From: Butyricimonas synergistica DSM 23225
GTDB lineage: Bacteria > Bacteroidota > Bacteroidia > Bacteroidales > Marinifilaceae
Length of the DNA stretch: 64,000 nt
Direction: 5' to 3'
Assembly: GCF_000379665.1 (NCBI RefSeq)
Contig: NZ_KB903367.1
Span: forward strand, 361,569-425,568
In this document: positions 42,096 through 52,059 of the stretch, in pieces
Layout of the letters: each line of letters begins with the position of its first letter
How positions within the stretch are numbered: the stretch's first letter is position 1
Notes under the pieces: model-generated
Told to the model about the DNA's origin: nothing
Seen by the model: the letters and a program-made list of their open reading frames with translations, nothing else
Database searches by the model: none
Program-made: the position numbers and the translations under genes

Positions 42096-44036
42096 TTATT
42101 TATAAGAACGTTGAGCTACCTGAATGTTCTCGAACACGAGCGGTTCTTTGTACATTTCGGGTTCCTTGTTATCTCCCTTGTATTCCCAAACGGAAACGTA
42201 CTGGAAGTGCTCGTCATCACGTTTTGCTTCACCTTCTTCGGTGACGGATTCCAGACGGAAATGACCTCCGCAGGATTCGTTACGATTGAGTGCATCCAAT
42301 GCCATCAGGTGTGCGATATCGATAAAGTCTGCCACACGTCCGGCTTTCTCAAGCTCGTTATTCATGGCGGTAAACTCTCCGGTTACGCGCAAATTCTTGT
42401 AAAATTCTTCTTTCAACTCGGCGATCATTTTGATTGCTTTCTTCAAGCCCTCTGCATCACGAGCCATTCCGATATAATCCCACATGATGTGTCCCAACTC
42501 TTTGTGGAAGTGATCCGGTGATTTCGTACCCTTGATGTCATACAATCTACGCAGATGGTCGGTAACGTTCTTTTCAGCAGCGTCGAACTCCGGCGTATTG
42601 GTTTTGATTTTCGGAGTTTGAATGTCATGAGCGAGATAATCTCCGATCGTGTACGGCAGGATGAAATATCCGTCAGCCAATCCCTGCATCAATGCGGAAG
42701 CTCCCAGACGGTTAGCCCCGTGGTCAGAGAAGTTACATTCTCCGATGGCGTACAATCCGGGAATCGTGGTCATCAGGTTGTAGTCTACCCAAAGACCTCC
42801 CATGGAGTAGTGGATAGCCGGATAAATCATCATCGGGTTGTTATACGGGTCAACAGCCGTGATCTTCTCGTACATCTGGAACAAGTTCCCGTAACGTTCT
42901 TCAATTGCGTGTCTTCCTAAACGTTCGATCGCGTATTTGAAATCCAGGAATACGGCTTTACCCGTGTTGTTTACCCCGAATCCGGCGTCACATCTTTCTT
43001 TAGCGGCGCGGGAAGCCACGTCACGCGGAACAAGGTTTCCGAATGCCGGATAACGACGTTCCAAGTAGAAGTCACGATCTTCGTCCGGGATATCGTTCGG
43101 GTTTAAAGTACCGGCTTGCAATTTCTTGGCATCCTCGATTTTCTTCGGAACCCAAACACGTCCGTCATTACGTAATGACTCGGACATCAAGGTCAACTTA
43201 CTTTGTTGATCCCCGTGAACCGGGATACAAGTCGGGTGAATTTGCACGAAGCAAGGATTCCCGAACATGGCTCCGCGTTTGTAAGCTTGCCATGCGGCAC
43301 TACCGTTACATCCCATGGCGTTGGTTGACAGGAAGAACACGTTGCCGTACCCTCCGGTTGCCAATACCACGGCATGAGCCCCGAAACGTTCGATTTTTCC
43401 GGTAACGAGGTTGCGGGCAATGACACCTCTTGCTTTTCCGTCCACGATAACGATGTCAAGCACCTCGTGACGGGTATATGATTTGATTTTCCCTTTTTCG
43501 ATCTGGCGGTTCATGGCACCGTAGCAACCTAACAACAATTGTTGTCCGGTCTGACCGCGGGCATAGAACGTACGGCTTACCAAAGCTCCTCCGAAAGAAC
43601 GGTTGTCCAAAAGACCGCCATAATCGCGGGCGAAAGGTACACCTTGAGCGACACACTGGTCGATGATGGCGTTACTTACTTCGGCAAGACGGTAAACGTT
43701 AGCTTCCCGCGCACGGTAGTCACCACCTTTGATTGTTTCGTAAAATAGTCTATATACAGAGTCGTTGTCATTCGTGTAGTTCTTGGCAGCGTTGATACCT
43801 CCCTGTGCGGCGATAGAGTGTGCACGACGGGGAGAATCCTGATAGCAGAACGTTGTCACGTTATATCCTAATTCAGCAAGGCTGGCTGCAGCAGATCCTC
43901 CGGCGAGCCCGGTTCCCACGATGATAACATCTAATTTCCTTTTATTAGCGGGACTAACAACTCCGATATGTGCTTTGTGATTCGACCACTTCTCGGCTAA
44001 CGGTCCTGCTGGTATTTTAGCATTTAATTCTGTCAT
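42096..44036 (-). CDS. sdhA: Succinate dehydrogenase/fumarate reductase flavoprotein subunit
   Basis: A 646-residue flavoprotein. FAD-binding [20 protein letters not shown] is followed by the flavinylation region [15 protein letters not shown], the active-site segment [15 protein letters not shown], and [18 protein letters not shown] and [21 protein letters not shown]. The long form agrees with the B-type (single-cytochrome) enzymes of Bacteroidetes and epsilonproteobacteria. In these anaerobes it mainly reduces fumarate to succinate with menaquinol. Confidence 0.95.
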   Translation of the reverse strand: MTELNAKIPAGPLAEKWSNHKAHIGVVSPANKRKLDVIIVGTGLAGGSAAASLAELGYNVTTFCYQDSPRRAHSIAAQGGINAAKNYTNDNDSVYRLFYETIKGGDYRAREANVYRLAEVSNAIIDQCVAQGVPFARDYGGLLDNRSFGGALVSRTFYARGQTGQQLLLGCYGAMNRQIEKGKIKSYTRHEVLDIVIVDGKARGVIARNLVTGKIERFGAHAVVLATGGYGNVFFLSTNAMGCNGSAAWQAYKRGAMFGNPCFVQIHPTCIPVHGDQQSKLTLMSESLRNDGRVWVPKKIEDAKKLQAGTLNPNDIPDEDRDFYLERRYPAFGNLVPRDVASRAAKERCDAGFGVNNTGKAVFLDFKYAIERLGRHAIEERYGNLFQMYEKITAVDPYNNPMMIYPAIHYSMGGLWVDYNLMTTIPGLYAIGECNFSDHGANRLGASALMQGLADGYFILPYTIGDYLAHDIQTPKIKTNTPEFDAAEKNVTDHLRRLYDIKGTKSPDHFHKELGHIMWDYIGMARDAEGLKKAIKMIAELKEEFYKNLRVTGEFTAMNNELEKAGRVADFIDIAHLMALDALNRNESCGGHFRLESVTEEGEAKRDDEHFQYVSVWEYKGDNKEPEMYKEPLVFENIQVAQRSYK

Positions 44037-44128
44037 AACCTTTTAATTTTAAATTTACTGATTCTGTGATTTTATGATTGCCGGTTAGAAAATCACTAAA
44101 TCGGAAATCACGAAATCACTAAATTGTG

Positions 44129-44821
44129 TTAGTTCGCCAGTCCAAGCATGAAATAAAGCGGAATGATACTGAATCCTGCCGCGATGATGAAAGCGAAGAT
44201 TTTAGCAACACATTCTAATCTTTTTCTCCAAATCTGGTTACTGAAACCGATGGATTGGAATGCTGACCAGAAACCGTGAGTCAAGTGAAGTCCCAGGAAA
44301 ATGCCACCCAAGATGTAAAGTAAGCAATAGATAACGCTTGATTTGAACAAACCGGAAACTAATGCATAGGTGTTTTCCATAGCGACCCCGTCTACTGTGG
44401 TTTCAGCTAGTGGTGTCCCTAATGACGGGAATTTGATGTTCCACCAGAAGTTCCACAAGTGGATAGCCAAAAAGATCAGTACCAGCCCCCCGAGAATGTA
44501 CATGTTTCTGGATGACCAGGTGCAGTTGCCTGCTTGGTTGCGGCGGTCATACTTGATAGGGCGTGCACTTCTGTTTTGAAGAGTCAGGATCGAGGCCAGC
44601 ACGATATGGAAAATGAATCCGATGGCAAGAATCGGTTCCACGATCTTGATGATGGGATTCGTAGCCATGAAATGGGCCCCAATGTTGAATAAGTCCCCAC
44701 TATTATCCACAATCAGTAGTAGATTTAGTGCCAAGTGGACGCACAAAAACGCAATAAGAAAAAGACCTGAAATACTCAGGAGCATCTTTTTCCCAATCGA
44801 CGATGTTAAGAAATTGCTCAT
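44129..44821 (-). CDS. sdhC: Succinate dehydrogenase/fumarate reductase cytochrome b subunit
   Basis: A 230-residue membrane protein with five predicted transmembrane segments and the heme-ligand histidines expected for B-type diheme cytochromes, in LCVHLALNL, IFHIVLAS, IHLWNFWW and GLHLTHGFW. It opens with the family motif SSIGKKMLLSISGLFLI. It anchors SdhAB to the membrane and exchanges electrons with menaquinone. First gene of the operon; a -7 element lies 48 nt upstream. Confidence 0.92.
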   Translation of the reverse strand: MSNFLTSSIGKKMLLSISGLFLIAFLCVHLALNLLLIVDNSGDLFNIGAHFMATNPIIKIVEPILAIGFIFHIVLASILTLQNRSARPIKYDRRNQAGNCTWSSRNMYILGGLVLIFLAIHLWNFWWNIKFPSLGTPLAETTVDGVAMENTYALVSGLFKSSVIYCLLYILGGIFLGLHLTHGFWSAFQSIGFSNQIWRKRLECVAKIFAFIIAAGFSIIPLYFMLGLAN

Positions 44822-44868
44822 AATGTAGATCTATTTATTGATAACTATTTATATTCTTTATTCGTGCA

Positions 44869-44876
44869 CAAAAGTA
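44869..44876 (-). promoter_or_regulatory. -7 element of the sdh operon
   Basis: On the minus strand TACTTTTG fits TAnnTTTG and lies about 48 nt before the sdhC start codon. The -33 position is weak. Confidence 0.45.
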
Positions 44877-44968
44877 TCTTTTTTTCCGTCATGTTAAACG
44901 CTTCTTGCTATTTTAAAATCATTCTAAATATAAAGAATTTTTTCTCTAATGAGTGGGGGGAATGGACT

Positions 44969-47944
44969 CTATTTCACGATTGCCTCGTAAATGATTTCTT
45001 GAATTTTTGTACGGATATTATCCTTCATAAGTTTGTCATTAAACTCGTTAGGATACGTTCTGTTGGAAAGAAAGATATATATGAGTTGGTTTTCCGGGTC
45101 GTTCCAGGCAATAGCCCCAGTGAACCCCGTGTGACCGTAACTCGTGCAGGGTGTTCCTTCACAAGTAGGTCCTGTTTTATCGGGGAGAGTTTCTGGCTTG
45201 TCGAACCCCAAGCCCCGGCGGTTTTGCTCGGGCGGTAATTGGGTACAGGTGAAAAGGTCGATGGTAGCGGAATCTATTATTTGTTCCCCGCCGTATTGGC
45301 CGTGGTTAAGGTACACGCTCATGATTTTAGCCAGATCTTCTGCCGTGGCAAATAGTCCGGCATTGCCCGATACGCCACCCATGAGAGCTGCTATCGGGTC
45401 GTGCACGTAGCCTTTCAACACGGACTTTCGGAACACGTTGTCGTCGCTCGACGGGATAACCCGGTCCATGTCGAGGTGCAGATGGGCATTAAAACCGGAA
45501 TTGTAGGCTCCCAATCTTTTTAGAAAATGATCCCGGCTGTACACGTCGAAAGGGGTGATGGTTTGTTCCTCCACGATATCTTTTAGAAGGACGAATCCGA
45601 GGTCGCTATACGTGTATTTTTTTTGTGGCAACAAATCCGTGTTCAGCAGTAAAGTATGGATAGAATCCTGAAAATGACGGTGCATATAAAAATGGGGTGA
45701 AACCAGTAGATAGTCTTTTCCGCCTTTGAAACTGAACGTGCTATCACGGTATTTGAAACTCGGATTGACATACAATCGCTCCCGTAGTTTCTTCGTGTTC
45801 GTTTTCGTGTATTTGCTCGTAAACAACCTGCCTTGCATTTTTTCCCAGTCGATGGCATGGCTGAAAAATGAAAAAGAAGCCTTTAGGCCGGCGTTGTGAA
45901 GAAGCAATTCCCGAATAGTCAGGTCTTTCTTGTTGGATTGCGAAATTGCGTACGAGTAACGGGATATAGGAGTATCCAAAGCTATCACTTGCTGGTCGTA
46001 AAGCATCATGACAGCCGGCAAAGTTGCCGCAATCTTCGTGATGGAAGCGATGTCGTATATATTATCTGTCGTGTTTGCTTTTTTTTTGTCGTAGGTATTG
46101 AAACCGAAAGCTTTGTTGTAAACCACATAGCCGTCTTTTGCCACCAGTACCTGGCAACCGGGGGTTGCTTTCGCTCGAATGGCTTCCTGGCACACGCTGT
46201 CGATGCGATATAATATTTCGGATTGCATCCCGCTACTCTCGGGTTTATGGTATCCCAGGCGTACTTTAGGAGTAGATAACCCGGTTCCGACGGGAAAATA
46301 GTAATTAATGCTCACGGGTAACTTCCCGTTTACATGAATACCACCGAAGATGGCTTGTGCCGCGAATTCCTGTGCCGGAGTATCATGAGAATAACTTAAT
46401 AGAATAGCGTCCAGTGGAAGGTAACTGTAAATATCCAGACCGTAGGGGGTAGCCGGGTGACAGAATATAACTCGTTTCCCCTTGAGTTGTTTCAAAATGC
46501 CGGATAATACCTGCGAGGAACCGAACTGCCGGGATATGGTGTTGCGGGCGGCACTATTGTACACGATCACGCAATTGTAATCGGATAGATCTTTCAATAG
46601 TTCTTCAATGGCGTCCTTGTTTGCCCCTGCCTGAATGGAGAAATGGGCACAAGGTGCGTATTTCTCCAACATCCCTTCAAAAGCTTTGGCTTTCCGATCC
46701 CCAAAATTGAGGGAAGCAATACGCAGAGTATCCAGATTGGTGAGAGGAAGCAGTAAATCTTTATTTTGAATAAGTGTAATAGCTTCCGCGTAGGTTTCTT
46801 GCAACAGAGCTTGGTCTGCCGGGGTGTTCAAACGGGAAGTTAGCATGACCGTGTCAATCGTACCCGTGTTAGGGAGTACGTATTTTTCTTTTGCGGCAAG
46901 AACCCGGCGACATTTCTCGTCTATTTCTTCTTCCGTGAGAATACCTTTGCGGATAGCTGCTTTGACTTTCTTGACCGTGGCTTCCACGTTTTCCGGGAAA
47001 AGCAATATGTCATTTCCCGCCACGAGAGCCTTCACGTCAGCTTCGCCGGGAGAGTTCCCTTTTGTAACCCCTTTCATGTTCATGGCATCCGTGAAACATA
47101 GCCCGTCGAAATGCATTTTTCCCCGTAACAAATCAGTTACGATATGCCGGGACAAGGAAGCAGGTATATTGGTCGAGTCATACGAGGGAACGTTTAGATG
47201 AGCGACCATCATGCCGGGAATGCCGGCAGCTATCAATTGCCGGAAAGGATATAGTTCCACCGTGTCGATACGGGCTACCGAGTGTCTGATAAGGGGAAGG
47301 GCAAAATGTGAGTCGGTGTCGGTATCCCCGTGACCGGGAAAATGTTTCGCTACCGCCATGATTTGTTGGGATTCCAGTCCTCGGGTGTATTGTAAAGAAC
47401 GGTTTCCTACTTCGTCTTTTTTCTCCCCGAACGACCGGATTCCGATGACCGGGTTTTTAGGATTGACATTGATGTCGGCAACGGGAGCGAAATTCACGTG
47501 TATTCCCATGGTGTGGCATTGCCGTCCGATGGCTTGCCCGATGCGGTATATCAGGTTCGTGTCACGAATTGCTCCTAACAAAGTTTGGTTCGGAAACTCC
47601 ATGGCTGGTTTTATACGCCACCCCACGCCGCTTTCAGCATCCATACCGATCATCAGTGGAATGATAGCCTGTTGCTGGTAATCATTCGTCATTAGGGCTT
47701 GTTTTTCGGGACTCCCTTGAAAAAAGATGATACCACCGATATGGTATTTTTCTAATGTTTCACCTAATTGTTTTTCATACAAGCTATCCTTGTTGCTGTA
47801 TGCAGCAACCATAATTAATTGCCCGATCTTCTCTTCCAAACTCATGGTATTCAAGGTGGAATCGACCCATTGCGATTGAGCACGCCCTGTCATCGGGCAG
47901 GCAAGCAAGCAAAATATAGCGAAAAACAGAATGAGACGGTACAT
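44969..47944 (-). CDS. GH3 beta-N-acetylhexosaminidase fused to a class C beta-lactamase-like domain
   Basis: A 991-residue exported two-domain enzyme (signal peptide ending GRAQ). The N-terminal half (about 30-360) is a NagZ-type GH3 domain with KHFPGHGDTDTDSH, which contains the His/Asp catalytic dyad, and the nucleophile in GLCFTDAMNM. A GH3 C-terminal domain follows (about 370-560). The last third is a serine beta-lactamase/PBP-type hydrolase with SITK (ASITKIAATLP), Tyr in YTYSDLGF, and HTG (YGHTGFTGA). Fusions like this occur in Bacteroidetes and probably process peptidoglycan fragments in the periplasm. The start at 47944 was chosen for the signal peptide. Confidence 0.9.
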   Translation of the reverse strand: MYRLILFFAIFCLLACPMTGRAQSQWVDSTLNTMSLEEKIGQLIMVAAYSNKDSLYEKQLGETLEKYHIGGIIFFQGSPEKQALMTNDYQQQAIIPLMIGMDAESGVGWRIKPAMEFPNQTLLGAIRDTNLIYRIGQAIGRQCHTMGIHVNFAPVADINVNPKNPVIGIRSFGEKKDEVGNRSLQYTRGLESQQIMAVAKHFPGHGDTDTDSHFALPLIRHSVARIDTVELYPFRQLIAAGIPGMMVAHLNVPSYDSTNIPASLSRHIVTDLLRGKMHFDGLCFTDAMNMKGVTKGNSPGEADVKALVAGNDILLFPENVEATVKKVKAAIRKGILTEEEIDEKCRRVLAAKEKYVLPNTGTIDTVMLTSRLNTPADQALLQETYAEAITLIQNKDLLLPLTNLDTLRIASLNFGDRKAKAFEGMLEKYAPCAHFSIQAGANKDAIEELLKDLSDYNCVIVYNSAARNTISRQFGSSQVLSGILKQLKGKRVIFCHPATPYGLDIYSYLPLDAILLSYSHDTPAQEFAAQAIFGGIHVNGKLPVSINYYFPVGTGLSTPKVRLGYHKPESSGMQSEILYRIDSVCQEAIRAKATPGCQVLVAKDGYVVYNKAFGFNTYDKKKANTTDNIYDIASITKIAATLPAVMMLYDQQVIALDTPISRYSYAISQSNKKDLTIRELLLHNAGLKASFSFFSHAIDWEKMQGRLFTSKYTKTNTKKLRERLYVNPSFKYRDSTFSFKGGKDYLLVSPHFYMHRHFQDSIHTLLLNTDLLPQKKYTYSDLGFVLLKDIVEEQTITPFDVYSRDHFLKRLGAYNSGFNAHLHLDMDRVIPSSDDNVFRKSVLKGYVHDPIAALMGGVSGNAGLFATAEDLAKIMSVYLNHGQYGGEQIIDSATIDLFTCTQLPPEQNRRGLGFDKPETLPDKTGPTCEGTPCTSYGHTGFTGAIAWNDPENQLIYIFLSNRTYPNEFNDKLMKDNIRTKIQEIIYEAIVK

Positions 47945-47966
47945 TAATTTAGATTTTAGATTAACT

Positions 47967-48026
47967 CGATTAGTATGGAAAAGTGCGGTAAACAATCTTG
48001 TTTGCCGCACTTCTCTATACTAATCG
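47967..48026 (-). terminator. Long hairpin between tlpA-type gene and GH3 gene
   Basis: CGATTAGTAT (47967-47976) pairs with ATACTAATCG (48017-48026), and the inner AAGTGCGG...AACAA pairs with TTGTT...CCGCACTT; only a few mismatches interrupt a roughly 25-bp stem. It lies between two minus-strand genes and ends the upstream one. Some read-through into the GH3 gene is likely, as no promoter is evident. Confidence 0.7.
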
Positions 48027-48034
48027 AAATTAGA

Positions 48035-49120
48035 TTATTTCAACAATTCAGCAACTTTTTGCTTCAATTCTTCGCCTCTTAAGTTTTTAGCGATGATCTT
48101 GTTGTTTTCGTCCAACAATAAGGTTGCAGGAATGCTGGTGATGCTAAATAATTTAGCCGGTTCAGCTTGCCAGCCTTTTAAGTCAGAACCATGTTTCCAG
48201 ATCAAACCATCTTTTTCGATAGCTTCAACCCATTTCTCTTTGTTGTTATCCAAAGAAACACCGAAGATTTCCAATCCTTTCGGGTGGTATTCATTATAGA
48301 GAGCCACGACATTCGGATTCTCGCCACGGCAAGGACTACACCATGATGCCCAGAAATCAACTAATTTCACTTTACCTTTGATATCATACAAAGAGATTGC
48401 TTCTCCTTCCGGAGTCGTAACCGTGAAATTCGGGGCAATTTGTCCTACTGCAGTTTGTTCTAGTTTTGCAATTTGTGCAGCGATAGATTTACCGTGAGTA
48501 CTAGCTTTAGCGTTTTCACCGAGAAGGGCGAATCTTGCTTTCAAGTCGTCTAATTCCATTTGACCCATGGCAGATGCGATTACGAAAGCGGCAACATAAG
48601 TGTCTGCGTTAGCTTTGAGCAATTCCAATTCTTTTGCTTGAGCTGCTTCAACAATTTTACCAAATTCTTCTTGAATAGCTTGCATCTTAGCTTGGTCTTG
48701 AGCTTGGTTTGCTGCTTGGAATTCGCCTTGCAATCTCATTTGCTCTTGCATGATGCCTTGGTTAATAGCAGAGAATTGATTATATAGTTTTTGAGCTTCC
48801 CCACCTTCAATTTTCAATCCGGTTTGGTCAGCATTTATCGTGATATTGGTGTTTTCAACCATAACAGGGATACCGCCTTGTTGTCCGGGGAAAACGATAT
48901 AAGCAGCGGTAACTCCGTCTACTTTACCAGCAAACTCGAAAGCACCGTTAGCGATGTCTGATTTAGCTAAAGTATCCACTTTGTTATCTACAAAAGTCAC
49001 AAGAGCTGCTTTGGGTACCTGTATCCCCTGAACATTCCCGGTTACTTTGAAACCGCTTTGTGCGTTACATGCTGCAAGAGTCATACTAGCAGCAACGATT
49101 GATAATAAAATCTTTTTCAT
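48035..49120 (-). CDS. TlpA-family thioredoxin-like lipoprotein with DUF4369-type N-terminus
   Basis: A 361-residue lipoprotein (lipobox LAAC at about residue 18). The N-terminal beta domain (about 20-110) is the DUF4369 type common before Bacteroidetes TlpA proteins, and a Gln/Ala/Glu-rich helical region follows (about 112-170). The C-terminal thioredoxin fold (about 225-361) has the redox motif in ASWCSPCRGENP and the cis-proline in TSIPATLLLD. It should act as a periplasmic or surface thiol-disulfide reductase. Confidence 0.87.
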   Translation of the reverse strand: MKKILLSIVAASMTLAACNAQSGFKVTGNVQGIQVPKAALVTFVDNKVDTLAKSDIANGAFEFAGKVDGVTAAYIVFPGQQGGIPVMVENTNITINADQTGLKIEGGEAQKLYNQFSAINQGIMQEQMRLQGEFQAANQAQDQAKMQAIQEEFGKIVEAAQAKELELLKANADTYVAAFVIASAMGQMELDDLKARFALLGENAKASTHGKSIAAQIAKLEQTAVGQIAPNFTVTTPEGEAISLYDIKGKVKLVDFWASWCSPCRGENPNVVALYNEYHPKGLEIFGVSLDNNKEKWVEAIEKDGLIWKHGSDLKGWQAEPAKLFSITSIPATLLLDENNKIIAKNLRGEELKQKVAELLK

Positions 49121-49157
49121 GTGTTTTAGTTTTCTTAAATAGATATTTAATATGCCA

Positions 49158-50417
49158 TTAATTAATCTTGGCTTTCATGAACCACAATTCCTTAAAGGCA
49201 ATGTTTATTCTTAGTTTTACGTATTTTTCCATAATCTGGTTGTTCTTGTGCGTACCTCTCATTCCTAGGTCTACGGCAATTCCCAGCATCAACTCTTGAT
49301 AAGGTAAGCGAACTGGAATCTGTGATCCGATGGTTATCCCGTAAGTATTGATGTCTGTTAAGTTAAATTCCAGATGGGAACGGGTAAAATAGGCTCCAGC
49401 CATATATTGGTTTCTTTGCCACCAGTAACGTCCTACGGCATTAGGTTGATAGAAACTGCCTATTGCTACTTTATGATAGTTCTGGTATTCTTTATTCGTC
49501 CCGAATTCCTCGTACTGTGACATATTTTGGAAAGTATAATCTCCGGCAAACAACCATCTTTTATCATATTGAAATGACGCTCCGGTCGTGATCCTAAAAG
49601 GATAAAAGATCGTTCCGTTTTCAGTGGCTTCATCGTTTAGAAGAATGGAATTGCCGGATGCTACACTTGTTTTGTAGGCTTGGAATGTTCTTCTTGCATG
49701 CAGGGGTGTCCCAAAGTTGAAACTCGTTCCTAGCGTAAGATTTGACTTTTTACCGATATTTAAAGGTAATTGTGCACCCAAAGTAAACAATGCTGCGCTC
49801 ATTTGAGTGATCGTTTGAGTTTTCAAATAATAACCGCTTGTCATGGGAAGTAACATCATAGTTAAGCGATCATCCACTTTCCCGAATAGATAGGACACGT
49901 TTGCCCCCACGGATAATTTACCCAACTGATATCCCGCTCCCAGATAGGCTTCATTAAGACCGCCACTTCCTTCCACTTGTTGCGTGCAAAATTGGCTGAG
50001 GTCTCCTCTGACCACGTCTGTATAATACACGTCGAATCCTCGGTTAGACCGTTGCAGAATACCGAAAGACATGAATAATTTTTTGTATGCCCGAAAAGCC
50101 ATACTAACCGCTCCGTTTTGAGCAACTTTGTAATTTGCATGTGTTTTATGGGATGAAATATCAACGTATTCCCCGGTAATTCCCGTTTGGAAATAAAAGC
50201 GTACGGAATCCAATGCCGTGTAAGATGCAGGATTCATGAAATTGATGTTATAATTATCCCGCATAGCGGCAGAAACTCCACCCATTCCAATATATGCTCC
50301 ATAGGTGTCTGGTAATAATCCGAAGCCCTCTTTAGAATAAGGGGTTCCGGAACTATTTTGCCCGAACACGTAAGTAGTCATTAATAATAGGGTAATACTT
50401 GCTAATATCTTTCTCAT
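49158..50417 (-). CDS. Outer-membrane beta-barrel protein (FadL/PorV-like)
   Basis: A 419-residue protein with a signal peptide ending YVFGQ. The start MGGVSAAMRDNYNINFMNPASYTALDS is characteristic of Bacteroidetes FadL/TodX-like and PorV-like barrels; the rest alternates short beta strands with turns. It lies 30 nt downstream of a DUF4270 lipoprotein gene on the same strand, implying a joint role at the outer membrane. Transported substrate unknown. Confidence 0.72.
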   Translation of the reverse strand: MRKILASITLLLMTTYVFGQNSSGTPYSKEGFGLLPDTYGAYIGMGGVSAAMRDNYNINFMNPASYTALDSVRFYFQTGITGEYVDISSHKTHANYKVAQNGAVSMAFRAYKKLFMSFGILQRSNRGFDVYYTDVVRGDLSQFCTQQVEGSGGLNEAYLGAGYQLGKLSVGANVSYLFGKVDDRLTMMLLPMTSGYYLKTQTITQMSAALFTLGAQLPLNIGKKSNLTLGTSFNFGTPLHARRTFQAYKTSVASGNSILLNDEATENGTIFYPFRITTGASFQYDKRWLFAGDYTFQNMSQYEEFGTNKEYQNYHKVAIGSFYQPNAVGRYWWQRNQYMAGAYFTRSHLEFNLTDINTYGITIGSQIPVRLPYQELMLGIAVDLGMRGTHKNNQIMEKYVKLRINIAFKELWFMKAKIN

Positions 50418-50447
50418 AAATTTTATATTTGAAACCTCAGTTCTTTT

Positions 50448-51824
50448 TTACTTGTAGTGGCTATAATAAATACTTAATATCGGTTCTTCTTTCAGTATTA
50501 CTCGTTGCAGCGTGTTGGCTACATTTCCTGTGAATATCTGGTACGAGGGGGCATCGGATAAACCGTAATAGCTTCCCGGTAAACCGACTAATAAGTAGAT
50601 TTCCGGTACTATCGGGTTGCCACCTTCCACTAAATTGACATAGTAATCCGTAATGTCGATGATATATGATTTCGAGTTGGGGTCAACTGAGTTTTGTGAA
50701 AGTGTACCATATATAACATTTTGTCCGGACATATCGGTTAAAAGTCCCTTGATATAATTGTCTTTGGTTATAATATAGACACCTAAATTTTTGGGTTCAG
50801 GAATATTGTTCTCCTGCAAATCTGTATTTACGCGGAGTTCGATTTCAGCCTTCATGATCGTTTGATAAGCGGCGGCGTCAGCGACAAAAGGAACTTTTAT
50901 TTTTGTCATGAACCCGTTCAACCCTTCAATAACTGCCATTTTGAGATCATCAAAAGGCTTCGATTCCTTGAAGGTGATATCCTCGAATTTCGTTGTGGGA
51001 TCATAATTTATATGCGTGAAAGCGTACGTATTATTTACGAGAGTGTTCGTGTTTTGTCCACTAGCGCAAGGCCAGGTATAAGTAGTCATATCTTCGCCTT
51101 CGACCGCTCCGATGTGGTAATGAAATTTTAATTTGAGATTGGAAGGATCAATATTCATCAAAAGCGAGTTGTCTTTACCAGGAACGATCGCTAAAGCTCC
51201 AAAGTCTTCCATGAATTGAGGATAATTTATTTGTTCTAGTATAGGGTCTCTCGAGCGCATAAGGTCGAACAAAGTTTTCCCAAAGTCATAATTCAGTTTG
51301 AAATAGGCTTGAGCGATGTTATCTTTTTGCGGATAGAGAGTCAGTGTTGCGAGTTTCTCCCCCAGTTGCAATGAATCGATATTACAAAGAATGGGATTGT
51401 AAGGATCGAATTGTATATACTTCTTATCTTTGGTTCTGTATAACTCGAACGTTTGGAACGCTGTTGAGTCCCCCGCCAATGTTTTCAGATAAGGGATTGT
51501 TAAGGTTAGAGAATCAAATTCGCAATTATTTTCCCACGTGATAGAAGATACAAAGCCTTGAGGTGCCACTTGAAAGTAGGGAATAGTCGCTATCGAACCG
51601 GTAAGATTATCCGTGATCTTTCCCATGACGAGAGGGGATACCGAAGAACTGGATACATTGGATGTCGGAAACGAATCCAATCTTATGGTTGATGTTTCTT
51701 CCATCACGAAACGCTTGACTTCTATGAAATTTTCGTTGGAAATTAAATCATCCCCGATAGTGGAAAGATTATTGTCACACGCATATAATAGTAACAGAAA
51801 ACTCGCAATAAAGAATATTCTCAT
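50448..51824 (-). CDS. DUF4270 family lipoprotein
   Basis: A 458-residue lipoprotein: MRIFFIASFLLLLYAC, then DNNLSTIGDDLI, the conserved opening of DUF4270. The body is beta-rich, with ENNCEFDSLTLTIPY and a C-terminal SDAPSYQIFTGNVANTLQRV near the end. The family is confined to Bacteroidetes and has no assigned function. It is head-to-head with a kelch-type lipoprotein gene and followed by a barrel gene, a grouping that suggests a common surface function. ATG 51824 sets the signal peptide start. Confidence 0.82.
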   Translation of the reverse strand: MRIFFIASFLLLLYACDNNLSTIGDDLISNENFIEVKRFVMEETSTIRLDSFPTSNVSSSSVSPLVMGKITDNLTGSIATIPYFQVAPQGFVSSITWENNCEFDSLTLTIPYLKTLAGDSTAFQTFELYRTKDKKYIQFDPYNPILCNIDSLQLGEKLATLTLYPQKDNIAQAYFKLNYDFGKTLFDLMRSRDPILEQINYPQFMEDFGALAIVPGKDNSLLMNIDPSNLKLKFHYHIGAVEGEDMTTYTWPCASGQNTNTLVNNTYAFTHINYDPTTKFEDITFKESKPFDDLKMAVIEGLNGFMTKIKVPFVADAAAYQTIMKAEIELRVNTDLQENNIPEPKNLGVYIITKDNYIKGLLTDMSGQNVIYGTLSQNSVDPNSKSYIIDITDYYVNLVEGGNPIVPEIYLLVGLPGSYYGLSDAPSYQIFTGNVANTLQRVILKEEPILSIYYSHYK

Positions 51825-51954
51825 GTTTCTTGATTTTGGTTTAATAACAAGGTGCGAAGGTATAATTATTTTCCAAAAAATCGACATTTAGAATTGTATT
51901 TTATCTAACAGGAGGTTAAAAAAAGAGAAGACAGTACATTTCTCTTTTTTTTTG

Positions 51955-51984
51955 TTGGATTTAAGGATAAAATATGTAGTTTTG
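51955..51984 (+). promoter_or_regulatory. Promoter of the kelch lipoprotein gene
   Basis: TTG (51955-51957), 19-nt spacer, TAGTTTTG (51977-51984). The leader contains two close copies of rGAACGTTTrA/GGACGTTTAA (51999-52023) of unknown meaning. Confidence 0.6.
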
Positions 51985-52059
51985 CCTATTGAAAAAAAAG
52001 AACGTTTGAAGCAGGACGTTTAACGGATAAAATATAAAATAAATCAAGTTGAAGAACGT

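Noticed and set aside
51999..52023. A second Mpi-type inversion site before the kelch gene
   Set aside because: There are two AACGTTT/GACGTTT words in direct orientation but no oppositely oriented partner flanking the promoter, and the TGTCA flank is missing.
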